NCBI GenBank assembly: GCA_934232845.1
Contig: CAKQGD010000032.1
Location: 1-20,124, forward strand
Source of the DNA: an uncultured Oscillospiraceae bacterium
GTDB taxonomy: Bacteria > Bacillota > Clostridia > Oscillospirales > Ruminococcaceae
Direction: 5' to 3'
DNA: 20,124 bases
Part shown: positions 13,106 through 20,124 of the stretch, piece after piece
Position numbering within the stretch: the first letter of the stretch is position 1
How the letters are laid out: every line of letters begins with the position of its first letter
Made by a program: the position numbers and the translations under genes
The notes under the pieces: generated by a model
Database searches by the model: none
What the model was told of the DNA's origin: nothing
The model's input: the letters and a program-made list of their open reading frames with translations, nothing else

Positions 13106-14536
13106 ATGCAGCTGATTTATGACATTCAAGACAAACCCGCACTGAAACAAACGATTGTTTTTGCGCTTCAGCAAATGATCGCAATCATGGCGGCCACACT
13201 TCTTGTACCGATTCTCATGACGAGTTATGGACTTCCCACCGATCCGGCAGCGGCGCTTTTCGGCGCGGGCATTGCAACCATTGTTTATGTATTCTTCACC
13301 AAACGCAGAAGTCCCGCGTTCCTCGGCAGCTCTTTTACATTCCTCGGCGCGTATGCCGCTTCTATCGGGCAGAATTATGGTTACTGGGGCGTGATAATCG
13401 GTGTAACCTTCGCCGGACTTGTCTATGTGGTGATCGCTCTTGTCATCAAAAGCGTTGGCTCCCGCTGGGTAAATAAATTGATGCCTCGCCTTATCATCGG
13501 CCCGATTGTCACGCTGATCGGTCTTTCGCTTTCCGGCACGGCAACGGGATGGATGTCTACGAACGGCGGAGCCGATTACAATTTTGTCGGAATTATCTGC
13601 GGTCTGTTTACCTTCCTCGCAATTGTGCTTGTTTCCGTCAAGGGAACAAAAAATATGAAGCTGATTCCTTTCATCATCGGCATCGGCGCGGGCTATGCGC
13701 TGGCGCTTGTGCTGACGCTGATCGGACGCGCTGCCGGCATCGAGTCGCTTCAGATTCTGAGCTTTGCGCCCTTTCAGGAAGTGTTCATGCCCTTTACGCT
13801 CACTTCGATCGTCGATTATCCGAAATTCTTCTTCCTGCGCGCAATGCAGACGAGCGGCCAGTATCCTCTCGACGCCGCTGCGATCGGCAATATCGCTCTG
13901 ATCTTTATTCCGATCAGCATTGTAGATCTTGCGCAGCATATTGCGGACCATAAAAACCTCGGCAACGTCATTAACAGAGACTTGATCGCAGATCCCGGTC
14001 TTGACAAAACCCTGCTGGGAGACGGCGTAGGATCCATTGTGGGCGGTGTGTTCGGCGGCTGTGCCAACACGACTTACGGCGAGTCTATCGGCTGCATCGC
14101 GATTACCGGCAACGCATCTATCGTGACCATTCTTATGGCGGGTGGCGGCTGCATGCTTCTCTCCTTCTTCACTCCCTTCGTCGCATTCATCAACTCTATC
14201 CCTAAGTGTGTAATGGGCGGCGCCTGTGTCGCGCTCTACGGTTTTATCGCGGTCAGCGGTCTGCAGATGCTTCGCCGCGTTGACCTCGGCGACAGCCGCA
14301 ACCTCTTTGTGGTCAGCGCCATTCTGGTATGCGGCATCGGCGGTCTTACCTTCGAGTTCGGCCGTAACGCGATCACCGGCGGCTCGATTCTCTCCATCAC
14401 CTCTCTTGCTGTCGCGCTGATCGTCGGTATCATCACGAACCTCGTTGTCAACGGCGGCAAGATGCCGGAGGATGATTCCAACGATCCGCTCACCGGCCAT
14501 GTGGAGAACATGGGAAATGTAGAAATCAGCAAGTAA
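13106..14536 (+). CDS. uraA: Uracil permease (NCS2 / nucleobase:cation symporter-2 family)
   Basis: This 476-residue membrane protein has about fourteen hydrophobic segments, consistent with proton-coupled uracil uptake. Signature segments include FALQQMIAIMAATLLVPI near the N-terminus, GSSFTFLGA, the IADHKNLGNVINRDLIADPGL region and NTTYGESIGCIAIT, with the substrate-binding Glu at 326. The first substrate-site Glu of E. coli UraA (in AEH) is Gln here (LAQH, Q277). The ATG 13106 has AAGGGGT at 13090-13096. The in-frame extension back to 13040 runs through the leader terminator and is discarded. The gene follows upp and is preceded by its own attenuator-like leader. Uracil is the best substrate guess from family and neighbours; xanthine or a thiopyrimidine is not excluded because of the Gln substitution. 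Confidence 0.9.
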   Translation: MQLIYDIQDKPALKQTIVFALQQMIAIMAATLLVPILMTSYGLPTDPAAALFGAGIATIVYVFFTKRRSPAFLGSSFTFLGAYAASIGQNYGYWGVIIGVTFAGLVYVVIALVIKSVGSRWVNKLMPRLIIGPIVTLIGLSLSGTATGWMSTNGGADYNFVGIICGLFTFLAIVLVSVKGTKNMKLIPFIIGIGAGYALALVLTLIGRAAGIESLQILSFAPFQEVFMPFTLTSIVDYPKFFFLRAMQTSGQYPLDAAAIGNIALIFIPISIVDLAQHIADHKNLGNVINRDLIADPGLDKTLLGDGVGSIVGGVFGGCANTTYGESIGCIAITGNASIVTILMAGGGCMLLSFFTPFVAFINSIPKCVMGGACVALYGFIAVSGLQMLRRVDLGDSRNLFVVSAILVCGIGGLTFEFGRNAITGGSILSITSLAVALIVGIITNLVVNGGKMPEDDSNDPLTGHVENMGNVEISK

Positions 14537-14551
14537 ACCGGTCTGGTTCAG

Positions 14552-14584
14552 GCGGCCCCCAATTTTAGGGGGCCGCAATTTTTT
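14552..14584 (+). terminator. Terminator of the uracil permease gene
   Basis: GCGGCCCCC (14552-14560) and GGGGGCCGC (14568-14576) form a perfect 9-bp stem, followed by AATTTTTT. Confidence 0.9.
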
Positions 14585-14774
14585 ATGTCAACAATTTTAG
14601 TTTGTGAACATGCCGCAAAATATTTGTTTTACAATTGTGTGGTTTCGGAATATACTTTAATCAAAAGAAACCGTAAGATTCCATCCTGTAAAACCGGACA
14701 ATGCTTTTTCTTTGGCTGCACTCCTCATGTATTTCAATTTGAAAAAGCGGCGTCCCACGGGCAGATTACTGTAC

Positions 14775-14826
14775 CGGTATAAAAAACTCTCTTTTCAACA
14801 CTTTGAAAAGAGAGTTTTTTATACCG
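14775..14826. terminator. 24-bp inverted repeat, bidirectional terminator of the glycosylase gene
   Basis: Two perfect 24-base arms (14775-14798 and 14803-14826) enclose the 4-nt loop CACT. Within the arms, the runs AAAAAA and TTTTTT lie beside the CTCTCTTTTCAA core, so it acts as a terminator on both strands. The minus-strand glycosylase stop codon (14819-14821) lies inside the right arm. The region 14585-14774 to its left shows no credible gene. Confidence 0.85.
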
Positions 14827-15358
14827 TGGAGAAAGAAAAAGATTGGGATGAATCTTCTCCCTCATAAAGATAAGGAAGAATGGAGCGGTATGCTTCAACA
14901 AGGCGTTCAAACGTCCAAGCTGCGTTGGCCGGACTGGTAGACGGCAGTATGACGGCGGAAATTCCTGTCTTTTGTTCGCAGAGGGAACGATAGAGTTTTC
15001 CCGCAGCGGTGCCTGTTGTAAAGACAGCGCGGATTTTGGCTTGTGAAAAGATAGGAGAGAAGTCGTTTGCGGTCGGATTTTTAATCGAGGCGTCCGACGC
15101 GCCCGCAATTTCACAAGAGGCCAGTACATCCCACAGTGCAACGCCGCGGCGCAGACAGAGCGCACGTTTTTCTTCTATGGTAACAGGAAGGGGCTCGTCG
15201 AGAACCGCAGAGAGAACTTTCCAAAAGCGGTTCTGCGGATGGCCGTAGAAAAAATTCTGTTCTCTGGATTTTGGGCTGGGCATCGAACCAAGCAGCAGCA
15301 CCCGAGAATGCGCATTATACAGCGGCCCGAATGGGTGCGTGACGAGCGAGGTATTCAT
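14819..15358 (-). CDS. DNA-deoxyinosine / uracil-DNA glycosylase-like protein (UDG superfamily, family-6 type)
   Basis: This 179-residue repair enzyme would excise deaminated bases such as hypoxanthine or uracil from DNA. Diagnostic motifs are LLLGSMPSPKSREQNFFYGHP (seen as LLLGSMPSPKS and NFFYGHPQNRFW, residues about 22-45), GVALWDVLASCEIAGASD (about 72-89), PTANDF and LPSTSPANAAW (about 137-147). These resemble the Mug/HDG branch rather than classic Ung. ATG 15358 follows AAAGGGGG; an in-frame extension to 15421 overlaps the LysR gene and is not needed. It begins 19 nt after the LysR-type gene stop, so the two probably form an operon. The substrate base cannot be settled by eye. Confidence 0.85.
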   Translation of the reverse strand: MNTSLVTHPFGPLYNAHSRVLLLGSMPSPKSREQNFFYGHPQNRFWKVLSAVLDEPLPVTIEEKRALCLRRGVALWDVLASCEIAGASDASIKNPTANDFSPIFSQAKIRAVFTTGTAAGKLYRSLCEQKTGISAVILPSTSPANAAWTFERLVEAYRSILPYLYEGEDSSQSFSFSTV

Positions 15359-15377
15359 ATAATCCCCCTTTGGGCGG

Positions 15378-16334
15378 TTATTCGCGCGATAGTCCTTCCA
15401 TTCCGCCGATATTCTGCTCAATGATGTCGATCAGATCCGCCATATACGGCGGCAGAAAAGAGCGAGAACGATACAACAGATTGATTTCATAATGCAGAGG
15501 CGTCTGCTTGTACAAAAGAGGGAAGTAACTGATGCCTTCGGGCAGGTCCTTCGGAGAGAAATACAGAGAAGAGCAGAAGGCAACGCCCATTTCTTTAATG
15601 GAAAGCTGCAGAAGCGTAGGCGTAGTCGATACCTCAAGCCGGATGGTCGGCTCAAAATCTGCCTCTATAAAGCAGGCGTCCACATAAGGACGAAGGGCGT
15701 TGGTCTGGGAATGCAGCAGAACTGGCACATTGCGCAGAAAGCTGACATTCACGCCGCCGTGCTCTGCGGCAAACTGCCGCATACGGTACAGCAGATTATG
15801 CCCGTAGGAAGAAAGAATCCGATCGCTTGCCACAAGAAAAAACGATTCCCAATGCAGAAAGCGCTGTGAAATATCGGGAGAGTCGCTGGAACAGGCGCCG
15901 ATGAAAAAATCGATATTGCCTTCGCGCAGGCTCTTTTTGGCGAGACCGGTGGAGGCGGATTCGATCAGTTCCATATCTACATTCGGGTGCAGCTGAGAAA
16001 AGACGGGGAAGATTCTCGGCGCGTAGGCAAGGCTGCGCTGCGGAGAAATCTGCAGACGGATGCGGCCGCGTTTTTCCGAGGAAATATTATACAGCTTATC
16101 GTAGATATCGCTTTCCATTGCAAGAATTTTTTCAGAGGAGGCCAATAGCTGTTCGCCCGCATAGGTCAGGATGAGCTTTGGCTTTCGATCGAACAGCTTG
16201 ACGCCGTAATGCTCTTCCAGCCGCTTGATATGTCCGCTGAGGCATTGCTGCGAGGTGTGCAGACGTTCTGCCGTACGGGTGAAATTCATATCCTTTGTGA
16301 TTTCAATAAAATACGAAAGACTTTGAAAATTCAT
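15378..16334 (-). CDS. LysR-type transcriptional regulator
   Basis: This 318-residue regulator starts with the LysR winged helix-turn-helix (residues 1-60): FQSLSYFIEITKDMNFTRTAERLHTSQQCLSGHIKRLEEH, seen here as FTRTAERLHTSQQCLSGHIK. A linker and a periplasmic-binding-like effector domain follow (about 90-300). Length is normal. ATG 16334 follows GAGGAGG with 7-nt spacing. It is transcribed divergently from the aldo/keto reductase gene and shares a 157-bp promoter region with it. This is the classic layout for a LysR regulator controlling its neighbour and itself. Its effector is unknown. It is followed at 19 nt by a DNA glycosylase gene, an unusual partner. Confidence 0.94.
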   Translation of the reverse strand: MNFQSLSYFIEITKDMNFTRTAERLHTSQQCLSGHIKRLEEHYGVKLFDRKPKLILTYAGEQLLASSEKILAMESDIYDKLYNISSEKRGRIRLQISPQRSLAYAPRIFPVFSQLHPNVDMELIESASTGLAKKSLREGNIDFFIGACSSDSPDISQRFLHWESFFLVASDRILSSYGHNLLYRMRQFAAEHGGVNVSFLRNVPVLLHSQTNALRPYVDACFIEADFEPTIRLEVSTTPTLLQLSIKEMGVAFCSSLYFSPKDLPEGISYFPLLYKQTPLHYEINLLYRSRSFLPPYMADLIDIIEQNIGGMEGLSRE

Positions 16335-16359
16335 ACGGCATCCTCCTCATATTATGATA

Positions 16360-16387
16360 AGTATAGCAGAAAAAGAGAAAAAAACAA
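16360..16387 (-). promoter_or_regulatory. Promoter of the LysR-type gene
   Basis: On the minus strand TTGTTT (16382-16387) and TATACT (16360-16365) are 16 bp apart, just upstream of the GAGGAGG ribosome site. Confidence 0.55.
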
Positions 16388-16405
16388 ATGAAAAAAGAGA
16401 ATTGT

Positions 16406-16432
16406 TGTGCCCAAAAGGCCTTGCCAAGCACA
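16406..16432. promoter_or_regulatory. Candidate LysR operator
   Basis: TGTGC (16406-16410) and GCACA (16428-16432) form an interrupted inverted repeat with a 17-bp spacer. It overlaps the -35 box of the reductase promoter. LysR proteins bind partly symmetric sites in such divergent regions; the assignment is positional. Confidence 0.4.
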
Positions 16433-16450
16433 TGTACGGGCGCTTATACT
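16421..16450 (+). promoter_or_regulatory. Promoter of the aldo/keto reductase gene
   Basis: TTGCCA (16421-16426) and TATACT (16445-16450) are separated by 18 bp, about 40 bp ahead of the gene. Confidence 0.65.
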
Positions 16451-16491
16451 AAAGGAAAAAGAAACAGGGAATCCGAAGAAAGGAGAAACGC

Positions 16492-17520
16492 ATGGCTAAA
16501 ATTATGCTCGGAAAAACCGGCATTGTAACAGAGCAGAACGCCTTCGGCGCGCTTCCGGTCCAGCGCCGCAGCAAGGAGGATGCAATCGCGCTTCTGCGCC
16601 GCGCCTTTGACGGCGATATGACGTATTTTGATACGGCTCGTGCCTATTCCGACAGCGAAGAAAAGCTCGGTGCGGCATTCGAAGGAATGCGGGATAAAAT
16701 CTTTCTTGCAACCAAAACAATGGCAAAAACGCCGAAGGAATTCTGGGAGGACCTTGAGACGTCTCTTCGCACACTGCGCACCGACTACATTGATGTATAC
16801 CAGTTTCATAATCCTGCGGTCTGCTTCAGACCCGAAGACGGCACCGGTATGTACGAGTGCATGCTCGAGGCCAGACGGCAAGGAAAAATCCGCCATATCG
16901 GTTTTACCAATCATTTGCTGGCAAACGCGCAGGCCTGCATCGATTCCGGCCTGTACGAGACACTGCAGTTTCCCTTCAGCTATCTTGCCTCCGACAAGGA
17001 GATTGAACTGACCGAAAAGTGCCGTGCCGCCGATATGGGATTTGTCGCGATGAAAGGACTTGCGGGAGGGCTGATCAACAATTCCGCCGCGGCTTATGCA
17101 TACATTGCGCAGTTTGATAACGTGCTGCCGATCTGGGGTATTCAGCGCGAGCATGAGCTCGAGGAATTTTTAGGCTATTTCTCTGCTCCGCCTGCAATGA
17201 CCGAGGAAATTCGTGCCGTGATTGCCCACGACCGCACCGAATTGGTGGGGGATTTCTGCCGCGGCTGCGGTTACTGTATGCCGTGTACCGCGGGAATTCA
17301 GATCAATCAGTGCGCGCGCATTTCTCTGATGCTGCGCCGTGCGCCGTCTGATGCGTGGCTCAGCGACTTTTGGCAGGCCGAGATGAAAAAAATCGAGAAC
17401 TGTATAGACTGCGGTCTCTGCCGTTCACGCTGCCCCTATGGATTAGATACCCCCGCCCTCCTGCGGAAGAATTATGAGGATTATCAGCGTGTCCTTGCGG
17501 GAAAAGCCGATATAACCTAA
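16492..17520 (+). CDS. Aldo/keto reductase with C-terminal iron-sulfur domain
   Basis: This 342-residue oxidoreductase begins with a (beta/alpha)8 aldo/keto reductase barrel. The catalytic tetrad is recognisable: D47 and Y52 in FDTARAYSDSE, K75 in LATKT, and H106 in YQFHNP. After residue 250 two cysteine clusters follow, CRGCGYCMPC (C256, C259, C262, C265) and CIDCGLCRSRCP (C304, C307, C310, C314). The second is a typical [4Fe-4S] ferredoxin motif. Such fused reductases are common in anaerobes, and electrons may pass between the cluster and the nicotinamide site. ATG 16492 follows AAAGGAG. It is monocistronic and divergent from the LysR gene that probably controls it. The physiological substrate is unknown. 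Confidence 0.92.
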   Translation: MAKIMLGKTGIVTEQNAFGALPVQRRSKEDAIALLRRAFDGDMTYFDTARAYSDSEEKLGAAFEGMRDKIFLATKTMAKTPKEFWEDLETSLRTLRTDYIDVYQFHNPAVCFRPEDGTGMYECMLEARRQGKIRHIGFTNHLLANAQACIDSGLYETLQFPFSYLASDKEIELTEKCRAADMGFVAMKGLAGGLINNSAAAYAYIAQFDNVLPIWGIQREHELEEFLGYFSAPPAMTEEIRAVIAHDRTELVGDFCRGCGYCMPCTAGIQINQCARISLMLRRAPSDAWLSDFWQAEMKKIENCIDCGLCRSRCPYGLDTPALLRKNYEDYQRVLAGKADIT

Positions 17521-17548
17521 AGATTTCTGATGCAATTTCTCCTGAAAA

Positions 17549-17584
17549 AAAACGCGCCGTCCGTAAAAAGGACGGCGCGTTTTT
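17549..17584. terminator. Bidirectional terminator between reductase and response regulator
   Basis: AAAACGCGCCGTCC (17549-17562) and GGACGGCGCGTTTT (17570-17583) form a perfect 14-bp stem with a 7-nt loop, with A and T runs at the outer ends. The genes on either side converge on it. Confidence 0.92.
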
Positions 17585-17595
17585 GCTGTGTCAAT

Positions 17596-18315
17596 TTAAA
17601 TATCGAGTCTGCGGCGCAGCTCTTTCACTTTTTCACGGCCGATGGGAAGAATGGTTTCAGATCCTGCGGCGCGCAGAGCAAAGCAGTTGTTGGCCCATGG
17701 GAAAATATCTCGGATATGACATAACTGTACGATACAGGTCTTATGGGTGCGAAAAAAACCTGCATTTGAGAGCTTTTGCTCATACTCGGAGAGAGAGAGC
17801 ATGCTGGTATATTCCTTTCCGGAAAGCAAATGAATGACGCAGCCGCGCCCGGTGCCGACGGTTTCAATATAAGTGATGTCGGAAACAGAGATCAGAATCG
17901 TATGACGGTTGCTTGTAACGGCAAGTTTTTCTGGAATTTCCGTGCGTTTATCCGGTGTGAGTGCCTTTTGGCAGAGCATGAGAACCTCCTTCACGCGGGA
18001 GGGGTCAAATGGTTTCAGAATATAGTTATCCACACCCAATTCAAAGGCCTGCACTGCATATTCGGAAAAAGCGGTGGCGAAGATAATTTGGGCCTGCGGC
18101 ATCAGACGGCGGGCAAGCGCGGCAAGGGTTGTTCCTTCCATATCACCGAGGTGTACATCGATAAACAAAATATCAAAGGTTTCTTTCCCAAGCATATCCG
18201 CGGCTATCACTCCGTTTGACGCTTCTTTGATTTCGGCATCGGAAACGACGGAGCGGATCTGATGAATCAGCTCACTGCGGGAATATTTTTCGTCGTCAAT
18301 GACTGCTATTTTCAT
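17596..18315 (-). CDS. LytTR-family response regulator
   Basis: This 239-residue protein has an N-terminal receiver domain with acidic residues D7/D8, the phospho-acceptor D53 (LFIDVHLGD), T/S around FATAFSEYA and the conserved Lys in LKPFD. A C-terminal LytTR DNA-binding domain follows (about 130-235), with ISDVTYIE-like VSDITYIETVG, FFRTHKTCIV and REKVKELRRRL. Its ATG is preceded by AAGGAGG. It overlaps the sensor kinase gene by 20 nt, so the two are translated together. The target promoter is not obvious here; no lrgA or cidA-like gene is in the window. Confidence 0.94.
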   Translation of the reverse strand: MKIAVIDDEKYSRSELIHQIRSVVSDAEIKEASNGVIAADMLGKETFDILFIDVHLGDMEGTTLAALARRLMPQAQIIFATAFSEYAVQAFELGVDNYILKPFDPSRVKEVLMLCQKALTPDKRTEIPEKLAVTSNRHTILISVSDITYIETVGTGRGCVIHLLSGKEYTSMLSLSEYEQKLSNAGFFRTHKTCIVQLCHIRDIFPWANNCFALRAAGSETILPIGREKVKELRRRLDI

Positions 18316-19993
18316 AAGAAACCTCCTTCCTTGCGGAGCGGGGCGGAACGGCGGGGATCACAAACGAAACTTCAGATCCCTGCGGGCTGCTGTTTATCCG
18401 CAGACCGCTGTCGGGGCCATAGATGCTGACCAAACGGCGGTGGACGTTAAACAGTCCCGAATAATGTGTATCAGATGTATCTTTCAGTGCATCGAGCACT
18501 TCCTGCGGAAAGCCATGACCTTCATCCCTGATGGAAAACCGCATTTTTTCACCGGTTTTTTCAATGACGATGTGGATACGGCGGTCGTGTACCTGCGTCG
18601 CGCCGTGGCGAACGGCATTTTCCACAAGAGGCTGAATCAAAAGGGGCGGAAGAAAACAGTTCTCGATCTTGTCGGGAAGCTTGGTTTCGCAGTGAATGGC
18701 GTTTTCAAAGCGGGCTCTGGCGAGGACAAGATAGTTTTCCACATTGGAAAGTTCATTTGCGAGAGGCACGAAGTCCTCATTAATCGAGAGGGTCTGCCGG
18801 AAGTAATTGGCCAAAACGAGAATCAGGTTGCGGGCCTGATCGGGGTCTGTGCGGCAGAGGGAAGAGATCGTGTTGAGCGCGTTGTAGAGAAAATGGGGAT
18901 TGATCTGTGACTGCAGCGCGCGGATTTCGGCCATGCGGCGCAGTTCAATCTGTCGATTGAGATCGGACAGTTCCAGCATGGTGGAAAACAGTCCCGCAAG
19001 CGCCTTGAGAAAGCACATATCGGCTTCGGCAATCGCGGCACGGCTTTGCTCTTCAAAAAGAACGATGGAGCCGATCGGCTGTCCATTCTGCATCAAGGGA
19101 GAGGCAAGCGCGATACGTCCGTTGGGTTTTTCCGGTTCATCGGGCAGAAGCTGCGCGGTGGTCCGCTGCTCATTCATACAGCGGCGTGCGATTTCGGGCA
19201 TGTCATGAGAAGCTCCGCCCGCGGCGGCGATTACCGAGGTGACATCGGTGATGGCAACCTGTCTGTAAGAAGTACTGCTGCAGATCAATTCGGCGGCTGT
19301 GCGGACGCTGTCTTTGTCGGCAAGCCCGTTTCTTAGATAGGGAAGGCATTTATCCGCCACAAAAAGCGCCATTGACTGCTGCTGTGTTTCCTCAAACCGT
19401 TTGTTTTGAATCAGCTGAAAAAAGGTCTCAAAAAACAGAACCATGCCAAAAGAATTGATAATGATCTTGGGGAAGAAAATCGCCTTTTCCAATTCTAAAA
19501 CGGCAGAAAAAGGACGGCAGACCGCAAACAGTATAATGGCCTGCACAATTTCTGAAAGAACCGTTATGCCGATGAGAAAGCCTTTTCTGGTTTTGCGGGA
19601 GGGAAGGCACCGGTGAAAAAAAGCGCCGATCAATCCGAATACGGCTGTGCCGATTCCGCATCCGAGCGCGGTGAAGCCTTCAGGCTGATAGAGATATCGA
19701 TGGATACCTGCGATCAAACCTGCGCCGATACCGGCGATCGGACCGCCGATCAGCCCCGCCGCAACGGTGCTTACGACACGGGTGTTGACGATTGCGCCCA
19801 TCATTTCAATGCCGAAATAAGTAGAGCAGATGCCGAGTCCGCCGAAAATCACGGCGATTAAAAGCTGCATTGCGGCGCTGCGGCGGCGTTGACTCAGCAG
19901 GCTTCGCGTAGGAGAGAATTCCGCAAGAACGGTGGCTGCGAGGATGAGAAGACCGATATTGAGCACAAGGGATACCAACAGATTATCCGTCAT
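18296..19993 (-). CDS. LytS-type sensor histidine kinase
   Basis: This 565-residue membrane kinase has five to six hydrophobic segments in residues 5-195 matching the 5TM sensor of LytS/BtsS proteins (NTRVVSTVAAGLIGGPIAGIGAGL and GIHRY in that region). A GAF-like domain follows (about 205-340). A LytS-type kinase core comes next, with phospho-acceptor H367 in INPHFLYNAL, N-box N459 in VENAVRHG and ATP-lid DEGHGFP (490-496). Related sensors respond to pyruvate or to cell-wall state; the ligand here is unknown. ATG 19993 follows AGAGG; the longer frame to 20065 covers the promoter. It is the first gene of a two-gene operon with its LytTR partner. Confidence 0.93.
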   Translation of the reverse strand: MTDNLLVSLVLNIGLLILAATVLAEFSPTRSLLSQRRRSAAMQLLIAVIFGGLGICSTYFGIEMMGAIVNTRVVSTVAAGLIGGPIAGIGAGLIAGIHRYLYQPEGFTALGCGIGTAVFGLIGAFFHRCLPSRKTRKGFLIGITVLSEIVQAIILFAVCRPFSAVLELEKAIFFPKIIINSFGMVLFFETFFQLIQNKRFEETQQQSMALFVADKCLPYLRNGLADKDSVRTAAELICSSTSYRQVAITDVTSVIAAAGGASHDMPEIARRCMNEQRTTAQLLPDEPEKPNGRIALASPLMQNGQPIGSIVLFEEQSRAAIAEADMCFLKALAGLFSTMLELSDLNRQIELRRMAEIRALQSQINPHFLYNALNTISSLCRTDPDQARNLILVLANYFRQTLSINEDFVPLANELSNVENYLVLARARFENAIHCETKLPDKIENCFLPPLLIQPLVENAVRHGATQVHDRRIHIVIEKTGEKMRFSIRDEGHGFPQEVLDALKDTSDTHYSGLFNVHRRLVSIYGPDSGLRINSSPQGSEVSFVIPAVPPRSARKEVSYENSSH

Positions 19994-20024
19994 AATACGT
20001 CCTCTTTCCCAAAAAATATAAGGT

Positions 20025-20053
20025 ATTATACCATAGAAAAAGGAGTTTGTTAA
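20025..20053 (-). promoter_or_regulatory. Promoter of the LytS/LytTR operon
   Basis: On the minus strand TTAACA (20048-20053) and a consensus TATAAT (20025-20030) are separated by 17 bp. A TGG just before the -10 gives an extended -10. Confidence 0.8.
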
Positions 20054-20106
20054 GGAGAAACTCATAAAACGAACAAAAATGTTGAGAGTATCATTAAATG
20101 CAGAAG

Positions 20107-20123
20107 AAACCGTTACGGTTTTT
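20107..20123 (+). terminator. Short hairpin with T tail at the window edge
   Basis: AAACCG (20107-20112) and CGGTTT (20116-20121) pair around a 3-nt loop and run into two more T before the window ends. It may be one half of a larger element that continues outside. Confidence 0.3.
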
Positions 20124-20124
20124 C

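Noticed and set aside
13013..14578. 521-codon minus-strand ORF opposite the uracil permease
   Set aside because: It mirrors the permease frame; the rich Asp/Arg/His composition is typical of an antisense shadow of a hydrophobic gene, and it spans the leader terminator.
14585..14782. 65-codon plus-strand ORF after the uracil permease
   Set aside because: It starts in the T tail of the permease terminator, has no ribosome site and no recognisable features.

Overview
The window looks like a chromosomal segment of a member of the Bacillota, most likely class Clostridia (Oscillospirales-like). The reasons are near-consensus sigma-A promoters, strong GGAGG-type ribosome binding sites, many U-tailed terminators, a glycine riboswitch, a PyrR homologue and a CarD-like protein. 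GC content looks close to 50 %. I see no phage, transposase, CRISPR, tRNA or rRNA sequence. Most genes are metabolic or transport genes; most of the interest lies in the leader RNAs and in how the genes are grouped.

Layout. (1) 1-2,500: the tail of an unidentified gene, then a strong promoter, a structured leader, a singlet glycine riboswitch with terminator, and a sodium:alanine/glycine symporter. A CarD-family regulator converges on it. (2) 2,580-4,085: a secreted lipoprotein with three Ig-like repeats and a C-terminal CAP (YkwD-type) domain. (3) 4,100-6,180: the cysteine biosynthesis operon cysK-cysE. It is preceded by a 42-codon Cys-rich leader peptide and an intrinsic terminator, which together form an apparent ribosome-mediated cysteine attenuator. 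I regard this as the best candidate for an undescribed system. (4) 6,500-9,060: a polar amino-acid ABC transporter on the minus strand (binding protein, permease, ATPase), divergent from an alanine-racemase family gene (9,194-10,330). (5) 10,694-14,584: a pyrimidine salvage neighbourhood. pyrR, a DUF523 protein (the family that includes thiouracil desulfurase TudS) and a small DUF4177-like protein lie on the minus strand. upp and a uracil permease with its own attenuator-like leader lie on the plus strand. (6) 14,819-17,520: a family-6-type DNA glycosylase downstream of a LysR regulator, divergent from an aldo/keto reductase with C-terminal iron-sulfur motifs. (7) 17,596-20,060: a LytS/LytTR two-component system.

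How it works together. Glycine/alanine uptake, alanine racemisation, amino-acid import and cysteine synthesis suggest an amino-acid-using anaerobe that controls these genes largely by cis-acting RNA. The uracil permease, Upp, PyrR and the DUF523 protein form a plausible unit for taking up (thio)uracil, desulfurising it and converting it to UMP. All functional assignments come from reading motifs by eye; no database search was run.
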